From Mauremys mutica (lineage: Eukaryota; Chordata; Testudines; Geoemydidae): a stretch of 64,000 bases of DNA. A program made the translations under genes and the position numbers. Of the stretch, positions 21,880 through 32,355 are shown piece after piece. The stretch covers positions 103,331,222 through 103,395,221 of the forward strand of contig NC_059075.1 in NCBI RefSeq assembly GCF_020497125.1, given 5' to 3'. The notes under the pieces were generated by a model, which was not told the DNA's origin, did no database searches, and saw only the letters and a list, made by a program, of their open reading frames with translations. Every line of letters starts with the position of its first letter. Positions within the stretch are counted from its first letter, which is position 1.

Positions 21880-23200
21880 TACTCCGGCGCAGCGAGGGAG
21901 AGCCCCAGCTGCCCCAACCTGCAGTGTAAACACCGCCAAGAGTAGACGTCGTCCCCGCGCCCGGTGCAACTTGTTGCTAGTGGGAAATAAACAGCGAAAG
22001 GTCCAAGGAGAGGGGGGAAGGCAAGAGCCGGCCCAGGACAAAGCTAGAGACCCTGGATTTCCTTCTCCCGGGCGGGTCCTTCCCCCCTGTCCAAATGACC
22101 CGCTCCCCGCCGCCTTTATTTTCGCTTTCCCTGGCGGTAATCATTAATCAGGAGCCAAGCGCAGGCTGCGGGAACCATTTCACACACGCAGAAACCGACC
22201 ATCCCCCCGCGAGCCGTAACACCAGCGGCTCCCTCCTCCCGCCGCCCAACGCCGCCCGGGGACCCCCGCCGGCGGGGGCCGGGGAGCGAGGTACTCACTC
22301 AATGAAGTAGCTGGCTCCCTCCTCGGAGAACCCCTCCTCCCAGCCGCGGGGCAGATCTGGGGAGGCAGAACAAAGGGAGTGAGAACTTGGTGCCCTGAAG
22401 GTGCCTCCCTGTCCGGAGAAAGGGGGGGAGCGGGGGTTGGGGAGGGCGCGAGACCCCCGCCACCCAACGGTCGTTAGCGGTTCCTCCCCCGCCACGCGAC
22501 ACACCCCCAGCCCCGGGCGGGCACCCACCTGAGCGGATCATGTGGCCGGAGTTGACGGGCTCCTCCGTGCGAGGATGCAGCCAAGTAGTAGAGCGGGTCA
22601 GGTCACTAGGAGGGAGAAGCGGAAAACATGCACCTGTTAGTGACGGGCAGCCCCGGGCGGACCCCCGCCCTCCTCCCAACACGCGCCTCCCCGCGCCTTA
22701 CTCGATGAAGAACACCCGGCCGTCCCTGCAGACGCCATAGGACCAGTGCTCAGGTAGAGTGTCCCGCCCCACCGCCTCCGCCGCCGCCATGTTCGCCGTG
22801 CGCACAGCCAGCCAGCCGGCCGGCCGGGGAGGGGGTGCCAAGGGGAGCGCGAGCGGGCGGCCGGCGCCCAGTGCCCGGCTCTGCTCAGCAGCGCCACCGC
22901 CACCGGCTGGTAAAGGCGCAGGCAGAACTCTGCCCGCTCCCTTGGGAGAGGAGAAGGGGCGGCGGGTCCCTGGCTGTACAGCCGAGAGAGACTCCCTCTC
23001 CCCGGGGAACTGGCTGCAGAGGCGACGAAACAGACCCGCTCCGGTCCTCTCTCAGCTCCCTGGCTACAGTTCGGGCGTCCCACTGCGGAGCCCTTCTCCG
23101 CACAGAGCTGGGCTCACGGTGCCTGTTCCGCATACGCGCCCCGCACAACGCGCCTGAAATGGCCCTACACAAACAGGGCGCAACAGGCTGACTTCTCCTC
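21880..23200. promoter_or_regulatory. CpG island over the PLEKHA7 start
   Basis: About 1.3 kb of strikingly GC- and CpG-rich sequence in an otherwise AT-rich region. It covers coding exons 1-3 and the presumed promoter and 5' UTR (22791 to about 23200 on the minus strand). Many long frames here on both strands are by-products of base composition. The transcription start cannot be placed. Confidence 0.8.
22299..22790 (-). CDS. PLEKHA7: PLEKHA7 coding exons 1-3 (5' end only)
   Basis: Three minus-strand exons with canonical splice sites. Exon 1 is 22790-22702 (ATG in CGAACATGG, donor GA|GTAAGG); exon 2 is 22605-22529 (acceptor CTCCTAG, donor CAG|GTGGGT); exon 3 is 22356-22299 (acceptor CTCCCCAG, donor GA|GTGAGT). 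Phases agree (2 then 1), leaving an incomplete last codon. The protein starts MAAAEAVGRDTLPEHWSYGV; the first WW domain spans exons 1-2 (…RVFFID, TTWLHPRT) and the second begins LPRGWEEGFSEEGASYFI. This matches PLEKHA7 as I remember it: a pleckstrin-homology adaptor of the zonula adherens that binds p120-catenin and links junctions to microtubules. Introns 1 and 2 are only 96 and 172 nt. The PH domain and the rest lie beyond the left edge. PLEKHA5 and PLEKHA6 are close paralogues, but the wording fits PLEKHA7 best. Confidence 0.87.
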
Positions 23201-23299
23201 TTACCTAAGCTGGTGCAACTCCTGCTGATCAGCGATGGCTGCTTGTTCCCCCATTCCTGCCCTCCTCTTCCCCTCAAACTCCAGGGCGCATACCTACGG

Positions 23300-24040
23300 G
23301 GGTCAGGGATACAACAATGTGTCTGTCCCCCTCTTTACTCTGACCCAAGCCTGCATTCTCTGCAGGGAGGCTGAGAGCTATTGAACCAAACTGTAAACTC
23401 TGTATATGATGGAAGCCCCTTCAAGAAAGGAGGTGCAGCAACACCCCTTGTTTCAGCACCTAAGATTCTCTGATTTCTCCTAATTCATAAAGTCTCTCAC
23501 TTCCTAGCAAAAAATTGTTTGCCTGCTGGTTTTTTGTTGTTGTTGTTTTTCCCGTGGAGAAGGCTCTGTGAGGAAACCAGCAAGTTGGAGGGAACAAATC
23601 AGGGCACATGGAATGACTGTTTGGGGAAGAAGTTATTATTCCTTCCTCCACTTGTTTCCCTGGCTGAGGCAGTAGTCAGTCTAGGCCTTTGATGTAGAGG
23701 ACAAGCGGATGATGGAGATTAATTGCTATCTCGCCAGGAACCTGTGGCTATACTGAAAAAGTAAGGAGAGAGTAGGTTGTGGTTATTCAGCCAACGGAAT
23801 GGAAACACCAGATCATTAATGAAGCAGAATTTTGCAATAATTTACATAGCACTTTCTATTGCACAGTACCTCCTATATGCGATGCAGTTGCTTTAGGGTT
23901 AAAATGTACATACCCCACACAGCACTGAGGAAGGGGAAATTTTAGCTAAAGTCACTAGGTCAAACTCCTTCTTTTACTAAAATACTGTGGGATCTTGACT
24001 GTATACACAGTACACAGGGGCCCTCTGTTTCCATGGTCTC
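23300..24040. other. no gene; presumed upstream intergenic
   Basis: Non-CpG sequence upstream of PLEKHA7 without supported frames. Confidence 0.4.
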
Positions 24041-24054
24041 ATTTGATATGTAGG

Positions 24055-24524
24055 CAGGGCCTCCCAGAGCGGGGGGCAAGAGGGGCAATTTGCCCAGGGC
24101 CCCCCACGAGAGTTTTTCGGGGCCCCTGGAGCAGGGTTCTTCACTCACTCCGGGGGGCCTGGAAAACTCTTGCGGGGCTGGGCGCAGGAGCTTCTTCCAC
24201 TCCCGGTCTTCGCCGGCGGGGGGTGCTTCCGCGCCAGGGCGGAAGGACCCCCCACTGGCGAATTACCGCCGAAGTGGGACCCGCCGCCGAAGTTCAGCTC
24301 GGTCTTCGGCGGTAATTCGGTGGCGGGGGGCCCTTCCGTTCAGGGACCCGCCGCCAAAGTGCCCAGAAGACCCGCGGTGGGGGCTCCCCGCCGCCGAATT
24401 ACCGCCGAAGACCTGTAGGGGGGGCCCCGCCGGGTCTTCGGGGCACTTCGGTGGCGGGTCCCGGAACGGAAGGGCCCCCCGCTGCCAAAGACCCCAGGCC
24501 CCCGGAATCCTGTGGGCAGCCCTG
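24055..24524. mobile_element. 470-bp hAT-type element with perfect 8-bp target duplication
   Basis: TATGTAGG flanks both sides (24047-24054 and 24525-24532). Ends CAGGGCCTCCCAGAG and TGGGCAGCCCTG. The interior is a GC-rich series of inverted units built from GAATTACCGCCGAAG and GGGGCCC motifs. A fragment of the same family lies at 35440-35593. The long frames across it are compositional. Confidence 0.85.
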
Positions 24525-24632
24525 TATGTAGGTAGGTTCCAAGGACCTATATATAGCAAACTAAGTTCTCTACTGAAAGAGGTAGAGCTGAGATGAACTT
24601 GACATTAATTGAAACCTGTTTTTCTACGCTGA

Positions 24633-24927
24633 GGGCTGGTCTACACTAAGGGGAAAAATCGATATAAAATACGCAACTTCAGCTACGTGAATAACGTAGC
24701 TGAAGTCGAAGTATCTTATATCGATAACTTACCCGTCCTCACGGCGCGGGATCAATCTCCGGGGCTCTCCATATCGACGACGCCACCGCCGTTCGCGGTG
24801 GTGGAGTTCCGGAATCGATATAAGCGCGTTCGGGGATCGATATATCGCGTCTAGATGAGACGCGATATATCGATCCCTGAAAAATCGATCGCTACCCGCC
24901 GATACGGCGAGTAGTGTAGACGTAGCC
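24633..24927. mobile_element. Harbinger-type MITE with strong internal palindromes
   Basis: Ends GGGCTGGTCTACACT and AGTGTAGACGTAGCC. GATCGATATATCGCGTCT (from 24836) meets its reverse complement AGACGCGATATATCGATC across a short spacer. TTCAGCTACGT and ACGTAGCTGAA form a second hairpin. Flanks are TGA and TCA, so the 3-bp target duplication is not exact. Sister of 20326-20613. Confidence 0.75.
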
Positions 24928-24930
24928 TCA

Positions 24931-27160
24931 TTCTTCACTACCTTGCACAGCTATATATACCAGTGCAAAGTGGATGTAAAACACACCCCTACCACTCTGT
25001 CAGGGTAGAGTTTTTGCATCCTGATTTTGCAGAGGTGCAAATAACTACACAAAAGATAAAAGCCAGGGAGAATTAGGCCTTAAGAACTTTAAAATTGGGA
25101 AAGATATTGAAAAGCAAGCTGCTTTCTACTGAACACAGGAAAAACATAAGATGGATTTTTAATGAATTGTTGAGCGCTTAAGCAGTGAATGTCTTTCCTA
25201 TGCTTTGACTCACAGATGCTGAAAGTGAAAAACACCTATTCCTCTAGCTCATGCAGGATTATACAGATTAATTTTTCTTTTATCCCATTCTTCCTAGTTA
25301 TGTCTTCATGTACCACATCATATAATCCCTCTCCCTCACTGCTAACACCTTCCAAGTATTGGTAGAATCTTATGCACCGCTACTCCTGGATCATCAGTAA
25401 ACCAAGCTTTTCCTAACTTTTCCTCTTAAGTCAGCATTACAAACTCCTGAACATTTTTGTTACTTTTCTTTGAATTACCACCAGTGTCAATATCTTTCTA
25501 GTAATGTGGTGCTCAGAAAGGAGTATATTCTTACAGATACTTTACACTGTGATAAGCTCTGTCCTTTGCATTTGTTATTATTGCCTTTATAATTATTTAC
25601 TTGTTTAGTGTCAACAATTTGCATATAGCTGTAAAAAACAGATAAGACAAAGCTCCTGCCCTGAAGACCTTAATTTACTGTAGTTCCCAGGGCACGTCCT
25701 TTACACCTATTAATTAAATGGACTAGTTAAATTGGCCTATAGTTCTCTGCCATAGCATTGCCTCTAGACCTGCATGATTGGCTGGACTTCTGTACTCATA
25801 ATGACCACTAACTGAGTTTAACAATAACCCTTCATTGTGGAAACCACTACTTGGAATGATCCTGTGACTTGTCTTCAGTAACGTAATGGAAAATATTTTA
25901 AATAATTCAAAAGGAACCTATTGTACACAGCATTGTTCAACATTAAAACCTGCTTCTGATGCTTAATATGTAAGCAACTATAAACTTTTGAAAAAGATGT
26001 TGCATACTTCTCTCCCTACCAGAGATAATTACTTCTCATTATTGATTTGAGCTCTTTAATCTGCACATTAAAGTCCCATTCTTATCCCACAGAGATATTA
26101 AATTCTCTTACTGATATTGACATGTTGAATTACTACTGCTCTTTAACATCAGATGGTGATGAAAGACTTTTACATGAGTCAGTTGATATACCTTAACTTC
26201 CGTTACATGCACTTACACACTTTAATCTCAGCTGGTGTCATATCAATATTTTTAATTATTGTCCTTTAACCAACAACAGGCTTTCTTAATAAAACCATAC
26301 AAATATACAGCTTAGTTTTCATATATGTTAAAGAATAAAATTAGAAAGTTTCTTAACTTGAAGGCAAATGTTTCCCTTTGAGTTACAAGGACCTGATTGA
26401 AAGACCTTTGGTGTCAGTGGAGATTCCCATTGACTTAAATGAACTGTTTATCAAGAGTCTAGTCTGCAGTTGCATAATCTGTATTTTAACATAAAAGGTT
26501 CATATACCTTATAAACAACTACACATGACTTTTTTGCATTATTAGAAAGTGCTGCATCGGCACTCATTTATTACAGACTTTATATACAATACTTACAAGC
26601 AGAATATTGTATTACAGCGGAGTAACAGTAGTTAATGTTAAGTCACTTACTGATTAAAAGACAATCCTTCTAAGTACTCGAAAATCCATGTGCTGAGTCA
26701 GATTGTCTTGAAATTTTGTGCGCCTCATAGGGGTGCAGAGTAGGGTTAGTGGTCTAAATTTGGGATCATTTGAACAAAAACTTCCCGAGATACAGCCCCC
26801 CCTAACAAATGCTATGTGTACAAAATTACCTATACCCAATTCTAGATGTTGCAACCTGCTCATCTTCCCCCAAGGCCATGCAAAAAAAAAAAAAAAAAGT
26901 CCAGTTCAGTAAGGGAAAATTCCCAAGCATGTAGTTATTACAAGTCGTCAGAAATCTAACACTGACTCCTCACGTGAAAAGATTGTGTTACTGTCAGGCT
27001 AAGGACTGATAGAAATATGAAAAAGTCATTGAGGAAATTAAGTAAATTCCTTTTTCCAAGATCCTTTTTTGAAGGTATTGCTCCAAAAAAAGTGAGATTG
27101 GGAGATTTAATTCCTGGAAATAAATGGTGATTTTTTTTTCTTAACCCTTTCTGGCTCAGT
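24931..27160. other. no gene or recognisable repeat
   Basis: AT-rich intergenic sequence; only short frames. An A run of about 18 lies at 26881-26898. Confidence 0.4.
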
Positions 27161-27168
27161 ATCACAAA

Positions 27169-27375
27169 TGGTAATATGTAGCACTTGTATAGCCTTTTGA
27201 TAGCTTTGGATTCAAAGTAATTTTAAAAGGTGAATAAGAATTAGCCTAATTTTACAGATAGTAAAAGTGAAATTGAGCAAGGATGGCTTGTCCAATGTCA
27301 CAGTAAATGACATAGCTGGGAATAAAACCCATGTCTAACTCATATGTACGGTGCTCTATCGATTGGACCACAGGA
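27169..27375 (+). repeat. ancient SINE/LINE-type fragment
   Basis: Contains TTTTACAGATAGTAAAAGTG, TTGTCCAATGTCACAG and ATAAAACCCATGTCTAAC, the diverged order seen in old MIR/L3-type tails. Related segments lie at 42107-42282, 43935-44110 and 54660-54905. Confidence 0.35.
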
Positions 27376-27580
27376 GTCAGTGGGAATAGACATAAGTGTG
27401 GCAAAAAGTTATCAACAGCTGTAAAAAAATTAGATGAGACAACTACAAGAAAGAAGGAAAGAGACAACTGTTTGTTCTGACATTTCACACTGCTGAAGTG
27501 TTTGGTCACCCATTTCTAACTTTGATGTTGCTGTTGCATAAAATAATATATAAAAAAAACATTTTAAGGAATCACCACAA

Positions 27581-27950
27581 TAAGAACATAAGAAAGGTCG
27601 TACCGGGTCAGACCAAAGGTCCATCTAGCCCAGTATCTGTCTACCGACAGTGGCCAATGCCAGGTGCCCCAGAGGGAGTGAATCTAACAGGCAATGATCA
27701 AGTGATCTCTCTCCTGCCATCCATCTCCATCCTCTGACAAACAGAGGCTAGGGACACCATTCTTACCCATTCTGGCTAATAGCCATTTATGGACTTAGCC
27801 ACCATGAATTTATCCAGTCCCCTTTTAAACATTGTTATAGTCCTAGCCTTCACAACCTCCTCAGGTAAGGAGTTCCACAAGTTGACTGTGCGCTGCGTGA
27901 AGAAGAACTTCCTTTTATTTGTTTTAAACCTGCTGCCTATTACTCAGTAT
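27581..27950 (-). mobile_element. CR1/L3-type LINE 3' end, antisense
   Basis: On the minus strand it encodes the end of a LINE ORF2 and its 3' UTR, running from GTTTAAAACAAATAAAAGGA through GGGCTAGATGGACCTTTGG to TCTTATGTTCTTATTG. A near-duplicate lies at 29741-30022; 37228-37558 is a plus-strand relative. Confidence 0.7.
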
Positions 27951-28136
27951 CAGCTAATAATCAATCAACAGTAATGCCAAATAAGGGTTGAACATGAGCA
28001 TATTCTCTCTTACAGGCCATTTTGTACCTTTAACATACATTCATTTAATTTTATTTTGTATTTAAAACAGGCACACTGTGAGTGAAACAGAATGTAAGCT
28101 CCAAAGGACATGGAAAATAAAGGTAAATTGAAGGCA

Positions 28137-28138
<2 letters not shown>

Positions 28139-28177
<39 letters not shown>
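28139..28177 (+). repeat. (GT)n microsatellite
   Basis: About 19 GT units, the longest dinucleotide run in the window. Confidence 0.95.
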
Positions 28178-28179
<2 letters not shown>

Positions 28180-28180
<1 letters not shown>

Positions 28181-29730
28181 CCTGTTCCCATTGAAATACG
28201 TTGGAAGTTTTGCCACTGGCTTCAGTAGGAGCAAGATCACACCATATAATTCTACAACTATCTTAAAATGAATATAGCTCATAAAGTAAACCAGATCACT
28301 TTATAGGTAGGGGAATCCAAAAGTCTGAAGAAGGAATTATTCATTTTTCTAGATGCTGGAAAGAATATGAATAAGTTTAATTGCTTTCTACAATTCCTGG
28401 AAGGCACAGAGGAAGACACTGGGCACAGCAAATACTGTTTAAGGATATTATTCATGCTCACCAAGTCAACACCCAGTGTGATCTGATTGATCGTTCACAC
28501 TCAGGTCAACAGAGAGATTGTAACAACTGAGTGAGGCAGATGGGAAAATGCCACAAAGAAAGCAATGCTTGTGGTGCAAATCAAATTCAAACTCCTCCTT
28601 CCAGAACAGTGAAGTTTCCTTAGAGTCAAGAAAAATGCTAAATACACTTTTTTTTTTAAAACCAAAAAGGATTATTCACAACAAAAAGGATCAGAAAGTG
28701 TTAATGTCAAACATGTCTTTTAATGGAGTTCAGCTAATGTTATCTATATAATTATACCTTCTTTACAAAACTCCTCCACCTTTAAAAAAATTGGATATTA
28801 AAATTTGGAAATTAACTTTTAAGATATGCAGGTAGTTCCCCACTGCCATATTGTTCTGCATCATTCACTATCACTTGTACTGCTCACACAACTTTAACTT
28901 AGTTCTCTAAAATCTGCAAAACTATATTCATAAATCAAAATGAATTTTTAGTTGATTTCCTAGTAAAGTAATTCAGTTCCAATCTTCTAACATTATGGAC
29001 TACAAAAAAAACCCTAGGTGTATTCGTTGCTATACAATATAATACATATAGTGAAAACAGTCTATTTAGATACAATTGTGACACCACAAACATATTCCAC
29101 AACTAAAAATTGATTAAGCATTCCAATTGTTAATAAATTATTTTCTACTGCACTACACATTACACTGAATTTATGCAACTATTACATACCAAAGTATCCT
29201 AAGACTACTTTTCTTTCAAAATCTGTATTTACACATTTAATAAACTTTATGTAAAGGCAACAGTATACATCCATACCATATTTCCATTACAGAATAAAAC
29301 AAGGTAGCACAATTAAGGCTGGGTCTGTGCTAAAGTGTTTGTGGGGATAGAGCTGAACAATTGTATAGCAGTAGAAAGCCTTTAACTTTTCAGACTTTTT
29401 AATGTTTGGATTTTTGTAAAGAGAGTGGTGGTGAGGTTTTTGTATGGGTTTTTTTGGTCAGGAAAATTTTTAGCTGAACTGCAATGAAACATACCTTCAC
29501 CCTTAACACTTTCAATAAAATGTTTGTGAATATGTTTGTTTGAAATGAACACAAACCTTTAAATCAGCTTGATGAATATAGACTATAGGAGCAGAGCCCT
29601 GCTCTAACAGAACTTATGAGGCTCTCCAAAGCAGGGCTGCCCTCCTGCAGACTTTGCAAATTCACAAGTGGTGTGCGTTTGAGGGAAATTATCTTTGTGA
29701 GAGATATGGGGAGCAGAAAGGGTATTGAGA
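28180..29730. other. no gene or recognisable repeat
   Basis: AT-rich intergenic sequence following a (GT)n microsatellite. Confidence 0.4.
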
Positions 29731-29740
29731 GTCTTTTATA

Positions 29741-30022
29741 TAAGAACGGCCGTACCGGGTCAGACCAAAGGTCCATCTAGCCCAGTATCTGTCTACCGAC
29801 AGTGGCCAATGCCAGGTGCCCCAGAGGGAGTGAACCTAACAGGCAGTGATCAAGTGATCTCTCTCCTGCCATCCATCTCCATCCTCTGACAAACAGAGGC
29901 TCGGGACACCATTCCTTACCCATCCTGGCTAATAGCCATTTATGGACTTAACCACCATGAATTTATCCAGTTCTCTTTTAAACGCTGTTATAGTCCTAAC
30001 CTTCACAACCTCCTGAGGTAAG
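29741..30022 (-). mobile_element. CR1/L3-type LINE 3' end, antisense, second copy
   Basis: Starts AAGAACGGCCGTACCGGGTC and follows the 27581 copy closely through CCATGAATTTATCCAGT, then stops at ACAACCTCCTGAGG. LINE 3' fragment truncated at its 5' side. Confidence 0.7.
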
Positions 30023-30387
30023 ATATAGATTTAAACCTAAGAGGCTTAAAGTTTTAAATCTAGAATATGTTGAGCATTTTAAGTTTTATGCATAGAGAAG
30101 ACACTGCCTTTTCCTGCATCCCCTTCTGTACCTCCTCCAATTCAATGCACCTCACTTCCATGTCCCCCACTACTATACCCCACTATAAATCCATCATTGT
30201 TCTGCCCTTCACCCTCTCTTCTGCTTGCCATATAGCCCCTCTATTACAAGGCCAGGGAGTAGGACTCCATTTCATCCATCAATATCCTTTCTGTCCCCTA
30301 CCTCAGCTATCGGGGTAGCTGTGTTAGTCTGTATCCACAAAAACAACAAGGAGTCCAGTGGCATCTTAAAGACTAACAGATTTATTT

Positions 30388-30426
30388 GGGCATAAGCTTT
30401 CGTGGGTAAAAAAACCACTTCTTCAG
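30388..30426 (-). ncRNA. hammerhead-ribozyme-like core, probably inactive
   Basis: Minus-strand order: CTGAAGA, a stem II hairpin (GTGG…CCAC), GAAA, then GC-TTAT-GC as a minimal stem III. This is the layout of small hammerheads known from Penelope-like elements. The base before the cleavage nucleotide should be U but is C here, so cleavage is unlikely. Confidence 0.35.
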
Positions 30427-30889
30427 ATGCACAGAGTGAAAATTACAGATGCAGGCATTATATAATGACACATGAAGAGAAGGGAGTTACCTCACAAGTG
30501 GGGAGACAGTGTTGACAGGACCAATTCGATCAGGGTAGATGTAGTCCACTCCCAATTATAGATGAGGAGGTGTCAATTCCAGGAGAGACAAAGCTGCTTT
30601 TGTAATGAGCCAGTCGCTCTCAATCCCTATTCAAGCCCAAATTAATGGTAGGGGAAAAAGCTATTTCCTCATGCAAATTTTTTCCCTACTGTTACTCACA
30701 CTTTCTTGTCAACTGTTGGAAATGGGCCATCCTGATTATCACTACAAAAGTTTTTTTTTCTCCTGCTGCTAATAGCCCACCTTAATTGATCACTCTCATT
30801 ATAGTTGGTATGGCACCCATTTTTTCATGTTCTCTGTGTATATATATCTTCCTACTGTATTTTCCTACTGTATTTTCCACTGCATGCAT

Positions 30890-30927
30890 CCGATGAATTG
30901 GGGTTTAGCCCACGAAAGCTTATGCTC
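30890..30927 (+). ncRNA. hammerhead-ribozyme-like core, decayed
   Basis: CCGATGA (expected CTGATGA), stem II TGGGGTTTAGCCCA, GAAA, then A-GC-TTAT-GC-T pairing as a 3-bp stem III followed by C. One core base is changed. Confidence 0.35.
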
Positions 30928-31011
30928 AAATAAATTTGTTAGTCTCTAAGTTGCCACAAGTACTCATTCTTTTTGCTGATACAGACTAACACAGCTACCA
31001 CTCTGAAATTT

Positions 31012-31625
31012 ATCTTACAAAGTATACTCTATGCAAGATGGTCAATTTCCTAGTTTCTCCTTGCTTCCTGACCTGGTCCAACCCTAGGAGCTTCCTTACA
31101 GGCTGAAACGGAAAGATTGCTTCTTCTTTATCACCTTGCTCTAATGAACCCCTAGTTTACCCTTTCCCTGCCTATCTTAATGTAGGGTATGCGCTCCCAT
31201 CTCATCAAAATCCTTGTATATTATAGGTCTTTGTAAAATTCCCATATTAACCTCACAAAGTAACACTGAGGCACCTCTCCTCAGCAAGAGTAACACAACA
31301 AAGCACATATAAGCCCTGATTTACAACTTGTTCTGCATAGGCAGACCCCTGTGCCCATACTAAATAAGCTGCAGCACTAGCACTTTCAAGTTTGCAGGCT
31401 AATTTGTTTTGGAGATATGATGAGTCCAAACAAAAAAGTTAGAAAAAACTTTTCTAAAGTCAAAGGTGCAGGCTGGTGTAGCTTACTCTTGCCCTGGAAA
31501 AGAGGGAAGAAGGGACTAAGCTGTGACTCCTAAGGCAGTACAATTACACATGAATCTTTACTCCAGGCTTATGTTAACTCCACAATCTAGCCTGGTGCAT
31601 CAACACAATATTTTAAAATGGTTTT
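31012..31625. other. no gene or recognisable repeat
   Basis: Only short frames; no conserved motif seen. Confidence 0.4.
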
Positions 31626-31630
31626 GTTCA

Positions 31631-32061
31631 GTAGGAAATTGGAATTCTCTGGATTTGCACAAAGGGGGCTTTGATGGGCTGGGTCACAGAACACCACCTG
31701 ATGTGATGAGACTACCTCTGAGCCAGTTTTCCCTGACATCTTTGGACTTCAGTGCCCTGCCTGGTTGTGCCTTCTACAAACACAGACCCAGGTCTGAACC
31801 ACATCCCCCAAAAGCTGCAGGCTTAACTGAAAACAGCTTAAGAAGTGCTCCTGTCTCCAGCACTCAGATACCGAACTCCCAATGGGCTCCAAACCCCAAA
31901 TAAATCCATTTTACCCTGTATAAGCTTTATACTCATCACACATACTCATAAGCTTTAGTCTCATCACATCAGGTGGTGTTCTGTGACCCAGCCCATCAAA
32001 GCCCCCTTTGTGCAAATCCAGAGAATTCCAATTTCCTACTTTAAGCTTTATACAGGGTAAA
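31631..32061. repeat. long inverted repeat with 83-bp arms plus nested short arms
   Basis: Arm 31631-31713 (GTAGGAAATTGGAATTCTCT…) is matched in reverse complement by 31957-32039, apparently without mismatch, with a 243-bp spacer. A second pair, TTTACCCTGTATA near 31909 and TATACAGGGTAAA ending near 32061, flanks the right arm. No mobile-element termini are visible. Confidence 0.85.
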
Positions 32062-32069
32062 CTCAAATT

Positions 32070-32314
32070 GTTTGCCCTCTATAACACTGATAGAAAGATA
32101 TGCACAGCTGTGGTAACTAGGGGATTTCACATGACTGCAGCTACCTTTGTTCTGTTCCATCCTCTTATATATCCTTTGCACAAGGTGGGAATCTTTTGTC
32201 CCTCTCTGGGTTCCCACCAATTCTTCTAAATGGAAAAGCACCAGGTTAAAGATGGATTCCAGTTCAGGTGACATGATCATCTGTCACTGTAAGATTTCAT
32301 TACTCACTTCCCAG

Positions 32315-32355
<41 letters not shown>

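Larger units (their letters stand above)
30305..31011. mobile_element. Penelope-like composite with outward-facing inverted tails
   Basis: The left tail (30309-30445) reads on the minus strand: CTGAAGA, hairpin, GAAAGCTTATG, GTTAGTCTTTAAGATGCCAC. The right tail (30885-31011) reads on the plus strand: CGATGA, hairpin, CACGAAAGCTTATGCTC, GTTAGTCTCTAAG, then AACACAGCTACCACTCTGAA. Between them is non-open sequence (AATTCGATCAGGGTAGATG…), possibly remains of an internal region. The Penelope label is inference from tail structure; no reverse transcriptase frame remains. Confidence 0.55.

Noticed and set aside
21719..23277. Many long frames on both strands in the CpG island
   Set aside because: GC-rich sequence lacks stop codons by composition; only the three PLEKHA7 exons have splice sites, consistent phase and recognisable protein.
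24090..24596. 168-codon frame and antisense partners
   Set aside because: They lie inside a GC-rich palindromic hAT element with exact 8-bp target duplications.
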